From Bactericera cockerelli (Eukaryota; Arthropoda; Insecta; Hemiptera; Triozidae), in NCBI GenBank assembly GCA_024516035.1, contig CM044960.1:17616183-17680182 (forward strand): 64,000 nucleotides of DNA, written 5' to 3'. The stretch's first letter is position 1; each line of letters opens with the position of its first letter. Below the pieces are notes generated by a model. That model had not been told where the DNA came from, ran no database searches, and worked only from the letters and a program-made list of their open reading frames with translations. This document shows positions 51,806 through 63,084 of this stretch, one piece after another. Made by a program: the position numbers and the translations under genes.

Positions 51806-52307
51806 CAATATTATTTTAATTATCAAAAAAATCTGATGGAATATTTTATTCATACCTGTATCTGACCTGTTGTAACACCAACAACTTATGGATTTTTTGG
51901 GGGTAATACCAACTGTAAATTGAGTTATATCAGATACTATTGGTATCACAATACACATAATTATTATTCATGTAAGCCCCTGAGAGACTGCCTTGATAAT
52001 GTAAGGATGGTTTTTCTTATGCTTCCCTACGAGAGAAAAAAAAAACTAGCGAATTTTTCAAACGAAAATAGAGTTTATGAAATAAATCCAGGTAAATATG
52101 TAGGTAGGTTCTTCTATCATAAACAATACTAATTAAATAACAAATATTTACCGATTGCCAACTCTTAATAGAAGTCTTGAAAAAAACAAGATAATATTTT
52201 GTAAAATTAATAAACTTTTGCAGTCTTTATTATGTTTTATACTATTTTGATATAAACAAAAAGGTATTTAAACAAAACATTTTGTGTTAGTATGTTCAAT
52301 GAGAAAC

Positions 52308-52375
52308 GATTAGTTCAGTGGTAAGCTAGTCCACCCGGTCCGATCGCCAGAGCCAGAAAATTCATGACTACAAAA
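52308..52375 (+). other. tRNA-like (SINE-head) module, degenerate B box
   Basis: TTAGTTCAGTGGTAAGC is a near-perfect A-box region, followed by GTCCACCCGGTCCGATCG, which looks like an anticodon-arm remnant. The place of the B box is taken by AGAAAATTCATGAC, which no longer fits the consensus. It lies in the interior of the long-TIR element. Confidence 0.4.
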
Positions 52376-52514
52376 TAAAAAAGACTGTTGCCATTTTTTA
52401 TTTAGCCATACTGCCATAGTACACACTATGGATTCTCCTCACACAAATTTTTGAAACCAATGGTGACTTTAGTACCTTAGTTCTAACTCAGAACTGTACC
52501 TCTCTACCTTCTTG

Positions 52515-52517
<3 letters not shown>

Positions 52518-52562
<45 letters not shown>
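52518..52562. repeat. (CT)n microsatellite
   Basis: About 22 uninterrupted CT units. Confidence 0.97.
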
Positions 52563-52564
<2 letters not shown>

Positions 52565-53057
52565 ATCTCAATTCCCTTAGAGGAACTGTTGGAAGTGGCG
52601 TCCACTTTCCTGGATGCAAAGGTTGAACCTCTTCATCATGTTCCGTCGAATGTTGCGGAAGATTCCAGGTTTTTCTGTCAGGTCATCGAATGCCAACAGG
52701 ATTCTTGCTACCAGATTTCGTAAACTATGTTTTTCACGTGATCCCAAATGTTCCTGTTGGCAACTCCATATGCTAAATGCGTATCTGCCATTTCAGCATC
52801 CGAATTATAATAATGTAACTTGTACTAGAAAAACTCAAGAAGTTTAAAGATAATATTTCATAGAATGCAGAAAAATATGCTTGAAAACTATCATCGAGAA
52901 ACAAACAATCATTCATTTCACTGGCCTTTAATTAATTCCAAGGAAAATAATTATCAGACATAAATAGCTAATTACTCTTTGAGTACAAGACGACCCTACA
53001 CGGTCAACACTTTTAAGTTTTTGAACATCATTTTTTGAGACTTACCTGGTTTGTTTA

Positions 53058-53508
53058 CCCAGAAGATCACGTGATAAAAAATCGTAAAATTATTTTTTAG
53101 CATCCTTGGGTTGGCCGCCAACTTTTATCAAACTTGCCCGTGTCTGTGCCAAAATTTGCTCGGGCAAATCTTGAGTGTTTCAAAGTGTAAAAAATTTACA
53201 TGAGAATTTTTTTTCTATTCAGGTGTCAAAAAAGATGCCAAACCAAACCGTAAAAAACAAAGTAGTGTAGCTAGAAACATCGAAATTTTGTTGGCTTTCT
53301 GCAGAAATGTTCAGAATCAACTCATCTTAAACAGGAAAAAAGTTCTGACCTGAAGAATAAGCCAAAGTCGGACTTTTTCAGAAAGTTGCAAAAAATCACT
53401 TTGTGCAGTTATAAAGGCGAATCCGAAAAAACGGATTGCAGATCCGTCCTAGAAATGTCGTCAGTAATCTACCATTAACGGGTGTAAACGTTTTTTTGGT
53501 CCACCCTG
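53058..53508 (-). repeat. Right terminal inverted repeat of the 2.4-kb element
   Basis: Inverted counterpart of the left arm, from CCCAGAAG at 53058 to CCACCCTG at 53508. It lies about 200 bp from the 3' end of the Helitron. Confidence 0.85.
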
Positions 53509-53737
53509 TATACATTTTTACTTGAAAATGTGTTCGACTGTGAATAAGATCCATTGAGTCTTCATATTCTCTTTTCAAAATTTGGTCGCTTATCATTTTT
53601 TTCCTTACATTTCCTTGATAATAAATCTATCCACCTTTTCTTTTATTTACTTTTACTCAGTTTTCCTTCTATTTTCATAATAAAATGTGGGTTCATGAGT
53701 ACTTATGTATTACTAGCGGGCTGCACCCGCTTCGCCA

Positions 53738-53970
53738 AGCCATCACACACACCACACCCACACACCACATACACACACCTCACATACACACCCATCCACA
53801 CACACACACATCCACATCCACACACACACCCATACACACACCCACCCAAACACACACACAACACACCCACACACACAACACACCCACACACATCACACAC
53901 ACATCACACACACCCATCCACACACACACACACCCACACCCACTCACACCCACACACACCCACACACACA

Positions 53971-54023
<53 letters not shown>

Positions 54024-54137
54024 ACCACACACAACACAACACAACCACACCACACACAACCACACACACATCACCACACACACATCACCAACACACACAC
54101 ACAACACACACACACACACATACACACACACACACGC
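53738..54137. repeat. CA-rich microsatellite block inside the Helitron
   Basis: About 400 bp of (CA)n broken by CCA, CCCA and occasional AT units, with the purest stretch around 53978-54021. It lies just inside the 3' end of the Helitron. The interruptions suggest an old array that has grown by local slippage and duplication. Confidence 0.95.
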
Positions 54138-54204
54138 AACCATCATCGCTGTAAATTTCAAAATCCCGAGCCAAATCTATCATAGCGGATATTGATAATG
54201 TAGC

Positions 54205-54705
54205 AAACTGGCCCATATTTCGAGAACGGTTTGTCAGAATATGGCAACAAAGGGCTCAAATAAAATCATGTGATGTTCTCAGACAGTTTTTACAATAAAA
54301 ATATAGGTCCTCGCGATAACTTTTAAGTTCCGTGCTGGAATCTGTAAAAAAAAAACGTGAAAAGTCTGAAAAAATGGTCGAAATTTCGAACATTCTGGCT
54401 TCTATCTCGAGAACGGTACGTCAGAATGTGGCCTAATATGAATTAAATGAAAGCTAGTTTTGTCTAATGTGTTATTAAATAATAAAAAATATAGGTCCTC
54501 GCGACAAATTTTAAGTTTCGCGCTGGAATCTGCTAAAAAACGTGAAAAGTCTGAAAAAAAGGTCGAAATTTCGAACATTCTGGCTTATATCTCCAGAACG
54601 GTACGTCAGAATGTGGCCTAAAATGAATTAAATGAAAGCTAATTTTGTCTAATGTGTTATTAAATAATAAAAAATATAGGTCCTCGCGATAGATTTCAAG
54701 TTCCA
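54205..54705. repeat. ~187-bp tandem repeats inside the Helitron
   Basis: The phrase ATAGGTCCTCGCGA recurs at 54303, 54491 and 54676 (spacings 188 and 185). Two near-complete units share the GTGAAAAGTCTGAAAAA segment, the TATCTC-AGAACGGTACGTCAG segment and the AATGAATTAAATGAAAGCTA segment. A more diverged partial unit precedes them (from ~54205) and the start of another follows. Tandem arrays inside non-autonomous Helitrons are known in other insects. Confidence 0.9.
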
Positions 54706-54941
54706 GGGCAAAGACTGTCTTAAAATCGGACCCTTCCTCAAGGAAATACTTGAGGAAGGTCATAACTCAAGGACGGTTTGGAATTTCGGACTTTTGATAA
54801 TTTTCCTGGTATTTTCCGGCAATTTTACTTGGGGTCATCTCTCATCAATTTTTCGCTATCTCTTACCGTTTCGCCTAAACAATTCCGGACACACAAAGAT
54901 ACAAAGCCCGTCCATATTTCTCATTTATATATGTATAGAGA

Positions 54942-57900
54942 TTGCCTGCACTCTGCGGTCTGAAACCTGAGGTCCTTTATATCGCGGTCATATTGTCCAC
55001 TATGCTCTCTCTTTCTCTCTTCTCGAAATCAAAAAAGAATTCAGCAAGTTCAAGTTTGAGATCTTTCTATTTATACTGGATGAGTTGTAATTTATGTTGG
55101 TGTATAAATTATTTGAAAGTAAAACAACACTTGACTTTTTGTTGTCTCCATAAAAAATATTTTACTGAAATGAAGTAGCAAAAAAAATTAAGTGTTAATT
55201 TCAAATTATTTATATTTGATTTTGTATATTTTCTAGGTACCACAAATCTTTGTGTGATACAATTATGTTTAATTATACAATTTCTCCATGTAACTTCGAC
55301 ATAGAATTTCTTTACGTAGATACAATACATAATGTCATCAATTAATTTAATTTGATGGATGAATGGGTGATTCAGCATAGTTTCAGAATAAAGTGAGACA
55401 GTTTTTTTTTTTTTTTTAGCACAGAATCTATAGTTAATTTAAAATTTAATAAAACAATAATAAAATTCTACAAACTTCTAGACTTTGTAGACTTCTACAA
55501 ATTCAGCAGTCATTTAGGTGAATTTAATTCCAATAACTTCATTAGACCGTCCTAGTTCAGCCTCTTCCACCTCACCCCGTATATGAAGGTACCAATAAGG
55601 TCCCAGAGGTCGGGAGTGACCTTTCGTCCGGGTCCCAGCGTATTATATCACAGAGAAGACGGGAAGGTCAGAGTCAAGAGCCGTTCGTCTTGTTACTGTG
55701 CGATACCGTTCACTCTGCTGGGCCCATGGAAGAATATAATATTGGCTATTGTTTTTAACACCTATTTTTTTACTTTCCTTATCTTGTTTTTTTTTGGCAT
55801 TGGTACGCAACGCCATTCCATACACCCAAAGGACTTTTTTTACACCTAATTGGATAAATTGATTGCTCCTATTTTCTTATAGTGCTCATGCCATACTCCT
55901 AGATTCTCAGATTGCTAATGCGTTATTGTTGATGAACCATTTAGGAAGCTACTGGGTAATTGCAAGCACATGTTGCTGACTAAGCTCATTTTGGTCACAA
56001 TAGATCTTTTAAGGCTGCAGTGTTATTTGTACGTAGTTTCCATTACAACCAGGTCAAATAATAATAATGCACATAAAGTAATTATGAATCTTCAGTATCT
56101 TATAGAATATAGAGCTAGACGTACACAGGTAGAGAATAATTATGATTTTAAATCACCTCATGTACCTGTAATATTAGGCTGCTTTTCACGTATTCCTTTG
56201 TCTTTCCTTTGCGGTTTCGCTTCCAAATGTCTCCTTGTGTCCAGTTTATTTTGAGGAAGTCTGATTCATAGATTCTAGTAATGTTATGATGACATTACGA
56301 CATTACGAAGTTTTTTATATTTAAGTTTTTTTTTAGTTTTGAAGTTTTTTTATCGTTCACTATTATTGAGACAGAAGACCGAAAGGCTGCTTCCTTGTTG
56401 AAGATGCTCACTGGCCTATTCCAATATCTCCTCCGCAGAATCCTACTTTTACTTTGTAGTCCTGGCTTCACGATCCTGCCTAAACCCAGCAATAGTGACC
56501 CAATAAGTATCCTTTCTAGCAGCGCCCGGCCCGATCACAATAACATTGTTAATCAATAAACTGCCCGTTGAGAAATGAGTATGGCGGAATCATTGGAATT
56601 AGAAAGTATCTTCCTCGGTGTATCTACAGGTCAGATCGACAGTTATAATTGGGTTCAGGATATAAAATTATGCAGAAATTAAGTCCTTGGAGTCACGGAG
56701 GTCAAGGATAGGCCATTTCGCAGAACCAAAGCATTCTCACCCGAGGCTGGACGTTCCTTTGTCCAGGTCTAACCTGTACCTTGTACCTATACCTTGTACC
56801 TGTAGTCCAGTACAGTCATGCGTACGTGCAGTCCTACTCCTATCTCATAGCAGCAGAAGTGCGTCGATACATTGGTCTTTTGACTCGTGAAATAAAAGTA
56901 ATTAATCTGTTATACTGTTATACATTATTACACTGGCCTATAATGAAATATCTATATATTTAGACACATGTCAAAATGTCAAAGAGCAGGCATTAGGAAG
57001 CCAACCTACTGACTAGCCCGTCTCCTATCTATCTGACGTCAGCAAAGACGCTTACAAATATCTATGGATTAACCGTCACGATCACGAATGCTCCCCACTT
57101 TGCTTCCCTTCCCCAGTTCGCCACTCCTCCGGGAAGCCAAGGTTTGGGTGACTCGTTACCTCTCCCTAATTTGTCACTTCTCTTGTCCTGGCTTTGTCTC
57201 TTCCTCTCTAGATACCTCTCCTCCACCCCCACTACCACACCCGGATACCTTTACTCTCTCTACCTAAGTAAATGTATGTATTTTTGGTACCTATTACTAA
57301 AGATATACTCAAGCATACTTCCTCATTCTTCAAGAGTTCATCAGCATGAAGGAAAAAAGAGATCATCCCGAAATATGCTAAACCTTTTTTTTCTTCAACT
57401 TCTACCATTTTCATTTTTCTATTCCGAGAAGATTTCTAAATAGACAAAGAGAGAAAAGTAGAAAATAAAACGCTGTGAAAAATAAATTGACTTTTCAAAA
57501 ACTTCAAATTGTAGACTTTGCAGACAAGAGCGGACGGATGGAGGGAAAGCTCTAGACTTTTTGACTTTGAGAAAACCTAGAAAGGATTTCTGAGGAAGAC
57601 TACAAGGGCGACCTGAAGTTCCGCGTCAATCGAAAGTTAATGTTTGTCAAGCTTTTACTCTCTTCTTCCAGGCTTAGACTATTTTTTATCAGGGCAAATT
57701 ATTTTGTATGTATGTTTGTGTGTATTCTTGAGAATGGTATTTTTCACTTTTCATTTCCTATAAACTATAAGGTAAAGAAAGTATTGTTTTCGGTCATTTT
57801 TCTCCTCATTGTGCAGTTGATCTCCTCAACAGTTGACATACAACTGTCGGATATAGATGTGATTCACATTGGCGTTGTATTTGATATCTTTCTGAACTTT

Positions 57901-58737
57901 CTAGTATTTCCAACCAATTTTGTTACCCATGTTAATAAATTATTCCTACATATTGACTCATGACTCATGATGGACTGATTAGACAAGGACTAACCTTGTC
58001 CCATCAGAAATTTCAACATTTTTAAAGGAACTCCAAATTTGTCAAGGACAATTCTCCAGAAGGACTTTCCCCGGCAAATACCACGCTAAATATTACCTAA
58101 TGAGGTAGAAAACATGCAATGTGTTTAGCATTATTCATGTCATGCAACATGCTTGACAAAATACTTTTTTCTTCATGTCTGAACGACATTACTAACCGTT
58201 CCCGGTATCGTCTTGGAGTATCTGTTCTACTACGGCATGCCAGGTCTCTTCCACACTCTCAATGACTGGAAACATGAGAATGAAAGGGATTGTCTGACCT
58301 TTTTTGCAGATATAAAACTTATTATTGAACAACTTTTGCCATACATGAAGTCACGGAGCGGCCGAAAGATTTTAGCTTGGCCCATTTTTCATATCAATGA
58401 AAAGAAAATTAAAAAAATAAATTATACAGTAATTGCGTCCATGTAGAAGCGCTACACTTGGGGAACATCCTGTACTGAGTTTTCTCAGTGCCCTTGGACG
58501 TTTTCATGCAGTTTTTCTTTGCATTCAACTAGAAGAGGAAAAACCTGCTCCTTCTATCATCCCTCCTATTTCTTTCTGCCTGAGAAAGTCTCCATCATCA
58601 CTAAATAGAAATACGCAGACCACCACAGGCTTATACACTTCATTGGAGGGCTGGTTCAGTCCCGGCTTTTGTCCAGGAGTTATAAACCGCATTATTGAAT
58701 AGAAAAGAGACTAGAGAGAAGAAGTGTAAAACCAATA
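54942..58737. other. No gene found
   Basis: Host sequence right of the Helitron. A GC-richer patch at 55562-55735 follows a possible acceptor (TAGTTCAG) and stays open in one frame for ~65 codons, but shows no known protein feature. ACTTTCCTTATC at ~55769 echoes the 14.4-kb repeat terminus without the rest of it. Confidence 0.5.
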
Positions 58738-58921
58738 ATTGCGGGGTTATTGCCATAGGCAATAACCCCGCCCTTTAGTTAGGACATATGTATATATTTT
58801 ATTTATTTTTTTCTTGTTTATATTATTAATACTGTCAATTTTATATTTAATTTTTACCATTGTTTGTCTGTATATATGTTCTGCTAATAAAGAGTTTCTA
58901 AATAAATAAATAAATAAATAA
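58738..58921 (+). mobile_element. Hairpin plus retroelement-like 3' end with (TAAA)n tail
   Basis: A perfect 14-bp hairpin (58741-58771, loop ATA) is followed by a T-rich region, AATAAAG at ~58887 and a (TAAA)n run to 58921. The order hairpin, T-rich region, AATAAAG, simple-repeat tail is the same as at 34960-35103, suggesting related 3' ends. No coding remnant lies upstream that I can recognise. Confidence 0.5.
58741..58771. repeat. Perfect 14-bp-stem hairpin
   Basis: The arm GCGGGGTTATTGCC and its exact complement GGCAATAACCCCGC are separated by ATA. It is GC-rich in an AT-rich setting. Confidence 0.95.
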
Positions 58922-59175
58922 TGAAAATGAAAATTTAAATAATTAATTTTGAGATAAATAATTTCTCTATTATCTTGAAAGTGTGAACACTTTTTAACAT
59001 TGAAATGTTTTTTTTTTTTAAGTTGTTAAACTGGAAAATTGTCTTGTATACCATTTTTCTGCTACATATTTTAACTTTGACAACAATATACTCAAAATTC
59101 TCACTTTTTGTCTTTTGAATATATTTGACTTTGTTTAAACCCAAAGCAATGCTTAAATAGCTCGTGTCCTGTTAA

Positions 59176-59226
59176 GAGACTCAAACCCTGATTAGGAGAC
59201 CACGGAGCTAACCACTGTGCCAGCAC
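59176..59226 (-). other. tRNA-like fragment on the minus strand
   Basis: Read on the minus strand: TGGCACAGTGGTTAGC (excellent A box) and ~18 nt later GGGTTTGAGTC (B box with C to T). The spacing is about 10 nt shorter than in a tRNA. No matching acceptor stem. Confidence 0.4.
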
Positions 59227-60194
59227 TTCGTAAATCATCTGCCAGTAGGTACTGAAAGAGGGATTTCTATATTCTCGTTACTTTCGGAAACTGTTTCCAA
59301 GTGCAATATATTCCGTAGCATTTCTCTCAGCGTCTTGTCGCAATGCAGCCTTTCAATTGTATAAATTGAATGAATGCCCTTTATAACTGAGGTTTCCCCC
59401 GCCTGTCTCTGCTCTAGAAGAAAAGATATTGCTGGACATTTGTGCAGAGAGAATGAAAAGTGGCCTGTGCTATTATGAAGCTGTGTTACTTTAGTCTGAA
59501 TTATCCATATACAGTGTTTACACTTTTAAGATATTTATCTTCAATGCGCTTTGCCCGCTATGCAATATAGGATTTCTATGCCCACAAATGTATCCTAATG
59601 GAATTGTGTCCAACTGGCCACATCAACTATTAGGCTTTTCATTACAAAATTGAACATGAAACAATATTATTATCTTTCGGTAATAGACTTTGAAGATGCA
59701 GCTACCTAATGTGTCTTTACCTCAACTCAAATGTACATTATATTGTGTAAGCACATTAATGTAATTGCTTTACAGTTTGCTATTATGTGATTACATTTGA
59801 TAGGTAGTAAGTACTGAGAATCCCCTGAAAGGTATCTTCCATACCAATCTGTCACTCTCCTGGTGTTCTCTCCTTTGTGTAAGGCAGGGATGGACCTGGG
59901 GGGATGGGTCAATACTGGCACAAAGGAACAGGATAAAATGAGTGTTTCACACCCTGTTTTATTTTGTAACCATGAAACAGCAGCTATACTGTAGACGCTT
60001 GTGGTCTGAGTTGCAGCTTTCCTATCCCGTAGTATGCCTCCCTTCTGATGGGCGAGAAGTGCCTCAATACTTCCCACTTGGGTTCTGGGTCTGGGTCAAC
60101 ACAAGCGCACCGGAAGGCAAAAGGTAATTCTTGTGAGGAGGAAGTGTGTCTTTGTTTCAATATAGAAGTTGCTAGAGTAATATATCTCCCTTTC

Positions 60195-60610
60195 ACATTG
60201 TCTCTTTACCTTCTCTCTCTCTCTCTCTTTCTTCTTTAATCTTAATCCATTTTCGTTCAAAGCTCGAAGACTTGAAGCTCTTCTAGAATATTTTTTAATC
60301 TTATTAAGCCTTTAGCTCTCTCGCTCACTTCCTCTCTTGTCTTTTTTATCTTCCCTTATTCATCCTACATGTGTGTTATCTCTCTCTTTCATTCTCTCAT
60401 CTTGGGCCTCATTTGATCTCTTTCACCCTCCACTCTCTTTCCCCCTCCACTCCACTCCATCTCTCTCTCTTCTCTTGTCTCTCTGTACGTCGCTTTCTTC
60501 CTTTTATTAAGTCTTCATGAACATACTTTTCAGTAACTCTTAATGACATTTTTCTTCCCTCTCTTTCACTGTTGTCTCTTTCTTAGCCTAGTTTCCTTCT
60601 GGAGCTCTTC
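60195..60610. repeat. Pyrimidine-rich low-complexity stretch with CT runs
   Basis: Repeated CTCTCTCT and TTCCCTCT phrases over ~400 bp, without a regular period. Nothing coding seen. Confidence 0.75.
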
Positions 60611-62461
60611 TTCTTCGTGTGTTAATTTTCTTTCCTCTTAAGAAAGTTTTTTGTGTTTATATACGTTCCTTTTATTTGCAATTAAACTGTCGGAGTTATT
60701 CTGTGAAAGTTACCGGAATATTCTTCATCTTCAGACTATTTTTCAGGATTATGTTTTGAAATTTTTTGAGCGAACTTCTTTTTTTTCTCAAATAAACGAA
60801 CAGAACGAATTGATTTTGTTCTGCTCAAGTAATTTATTTGTAGTTTATTTTCAGCACCTATATCACCACATTATTTTCAATAGTTAATTCTCTGGTCAAT
60901 GAGGCAATACTGAATTTTATTAGTTCATCTCGAAGTTATATCCTGAAAAGAAAAACTAAGTACAAGCTATTGCTGATGCGGGTCAAACTGAATGTTCATA
61001 TGATGCAGTATCCGTACTGGCACCCAGTATAATTGTATTTCTTAATTTAGTACGAGTGATATACAAAGTCATGTATAAGTGTATGTATTGTTCTTTACCA
61101 CTGTATATACATCAAGTTATTGTTTCAGTAAACGGTTTTCTAGTGGAATTCACTAGATTTTATTTACCTCCGTTTACTGTGTGGTTCCACATGGTAAAAG
61201 TTGACTGAAATGCCAAATATATTAGAATATCCATGGTAAAATCGCCAACTTCTCATGTGACTACTACTCGCATCATAACATGGCTTCTAAATTTCATAAC
61301 ACGTTATGTCAGAACATTATGTACTCGTATCCATGTTTTAAACCCTTACGTATGTATTAATATCTGTTTGACTTTTTCAATGGCCACACACTGTACGGCG
61401 AACATTTTTATTTTGAAATAAAGAAAACAAAACGATAAATAACGGAGGAAAAAAAGATGTCATCAAATTTTTCGTTCTCCTTCATTAGATCCTTAGCTCT
61501 ATTTACTGTCTTTTGTCTTAGAGCAGGAACATGATAATTTATAGCAGAGTCGTATGGACCTCTACTGGATGTATCCATCTCATTGCTTTACCATTGGACT
61601 TAATTCCAACAACAGTCTTATACTACTTAACTAACTTTTAATAGACCACTCTTTTGCGGATTCGATGGCCCTTGCCACATGGTTAGCGATATGAAAAATA
61701 AGTACATGTTTGGATTGACATCCTTACCTCAATTGTATAAATTGTATAATAGGTACTTGCCTCCTGAAGATCTTAATAATAAATAATTAGACATTAATTT
61801 TATTATTTATATTTGTACTTTGATTCCTTTCAACTGAATATAATTTATTGTTTATTCTGGAATACTCTGTTCTGGATTAGATAGCTTCCTTCTATCTTGC
61901 CCTACTATTGTTTTCCCTTGTGTGATAATACATGAGGAGTATATCTATGTATGTATTTATCTACTCGTCATTCGTGTCAAGTATCAAGAGATTGAGTATT
62001 TTACTATTTACAACGAAGTGGTATTTATATTTATGTATGTTAGAATGTACAAGGGTCTCACAATCTACGAAGTGTTCAGAAGATAAAAACAAAGATATTT
62101 ACTCCACAACTCCTCATGTTCTGCTGTTTCCAAAGTGGAAAATTAACTGTTTGGATGAGATCCAGTTTGTAAGATTAATTTGCTTAAAAATTAATTCCAA
62201 CACAGCGTAAATTAATTGTTCAATTTATAATTTCAAACATAAATATTTTTATTGCAGCAGAACCGATGTAGTAAAAATAAGTCTAATATTTTCGAAAAAC
62301 TCATTGTTGTGTTTTGAGTTCGAATGAGTTTTTTTTGCCAACTCGGGTCAATAAATTGAGGCACTCATGTTCTCACATATGTACATTATAATTATGTACG
62401 AGTAAGTATTCAGTGCGTTATATTTCCATTGTGAAAATTATAATCTTATGTATGCCCATCA

Positions 62462-62493
62462 TAGCTGAGTGGTTCTCTTTGGGTTCGAGCATA
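62462..62493 (+). other. tRNA-like fragment next to the hAT-like element
   Basis: TAGCTGAGTGGTTC is A-box-like and GGGTTCGAGC is B-box-like, only ~5 nt apart. The hAT-like target duplication begins one base later. It could be a strongly shortened SINE head. Confidence 0.35.
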
Positions 62494-62501
62494 GGTACGA
62501 C
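62494..62501. repeat. 8-bp target duplication, left of hAT-like element
   Basis: GGTACGAC, identical to the copy on the other side of the element. Confidence 0.85.
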
Positions 62502-63076
62502 TAGTGATGTACCGCGGGGTAAATACCCGCGGGAAGGTAAATAAAAATCGGGTATTTACCCCAGGGGTCAGGTAAATTCCCCAGATCTTTAAAACTGTGT
62601 TTTCGAATATTCCTGCCCAAATAAAGTTTTTCTGACTTGAGCTCTATAAAATTTCAAGTGGTGGGTAGGAAGCACCTACTTTTTATTATTTGTGATTTAA
62701 TTTCAATTTAAAAAAATAAAAGTCTTCTGTTTCTGAATGTGGTTCTTTACATTTCCTGTGATATGTTTCTTTGTTTGAGTAATTTTACGTAGGTAATTAG
62801 AACCAGGGCAAATGGAGGCTGCAATCTAAAAGCCCTACTTGAACAGAATAAGGCATGGCAGAACAAGTATGAGTAATATATGACTAATTACCTAAAAATA
62901 CATTTTTTATAATTAGTTCTGTAAATCCTAACCTTCATGATCAACATTTTAATGTTTATATCACAGAGGGAGGGATCAGGAATAGGAGAAGATGTTTTAT
63001 GTGTATATTGGCAAGGAAATGTGCTAAAATGGGTAAATACCCCAAAAATAAATACCCGGGTATTTGTACATCACTG
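62502..63076. mobile_element. hAT-like non-autonomous element with perfect 8-bp target duplication
   Basis: The 575-bp element starts TAGTGATGTACC and ends GTACATCACTG, giving short inverted termini that match at 10 of 11 positions. It is flanked on both sides by GGTACGAC (62494-62501 and 63077-63084), an exact 8-bp direct repeat, the length made by hAT transposases. CAGTGATGT-type ends are common in insect hAT elements. Subterminal regions are rich in GGGTATTTACCC-like words in both orientations, possible transposase-binding repeats. No transposase reading frame is present, so the element must be mobilised in trans. Confidence 0.85.
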
Positions 63077-63084
63077 GGTACGAC
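63077..63084. repeat. 8-bp target duplication, right of hAT-like element
   Basis: GGTACGAC, identical to the left copy. Removing the element and one copy restores a continuous sequence running from a tRNA-like fragment into a repeated AAGTATCCCATTTTACT phrase. Confidence 0.85.

Larger units (their letters stand above)
51090..53510. mobile_element. 2.4-kb long-TIR DNA element at a TA target
   Basis: The left arm (51092-51544) and right arm (53058-53508) are inverted copies of about 450 bp, clearly alignable along their whole length with scattered substitutions and small indels. The ends are CAGGGTGGACC and GGTCCACCCTG, each bordered by TA, as in Tc1/mariner-type insertions. The 1.5-kb interior has no transposase frame. 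It holds two tRNA-like modules (51743-51805, 52308-52375) and a (CT)n microsatellite. Reading frames in the arms mirror each other and are not genes. I call it a non-autonomous foldback-like element; assigning it to a superfamily is an inference from the termini and the TA target. Confidence 0.85.
53713..54941 (-). mobile_element. Non-autonomous Helitron carrying satellite-like arrays
   Basis: Read on the minus strand, the element begins TCTCTATACATATATAA at 54941, the canonical Helitron-type 5' end, and ends at 53713 with a GC-rich hairpin (GCGGG-TGCAG-CCCGC) immediately followed by CTAG, a canonical CTRR 3' end. The flanking bases are A (minus strand of 54942) and T (minus strand of 53712), so the insertion sits between A and T with no target duplication, as is known for Helitrons. 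At 1229 bp it encodes no Rep/helicase and must be mobilised in trans. Its body holds ~187-bp tandem repeats and a ~400-bp CA-rich block near the 3' end. Long reading frames through the CA block (Thr-His or Cys-Val repeats) are products of the microsatellite. Confidence 0.85.
58922..62461. other. No gene found
   Basis: AT-rich with the tRNA-like fragment at 59.2 kb and the CT-rich stretch at 60.2-60.6 kb. A GC-richer patch at ~59980-60120 ends in AAAAGGTAATTC, a possible donor, but the frames through it are not recognisable. Confidence 0.5.

Noticed and set aside
53554..54195. Long plus-strand frames of Thr-His-Pro repeats and antisense Cys-Val repeats
   Set aside because: They are translations of the CA-rich microsatellite inside the Helitron.
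55562..55735. GC-richer patch after TAGTTCAG, open in one frame for ~65 codons
   Set aside because: Length is compatible with chance, no clear donor and no recognisable family. Worth a spliced-read check only.
59980..60125. GC-richer patch ending in a donor-like AAAAGGTAATTC
   Set aside because: No good acceptor and no recognisable peptide in any frame.
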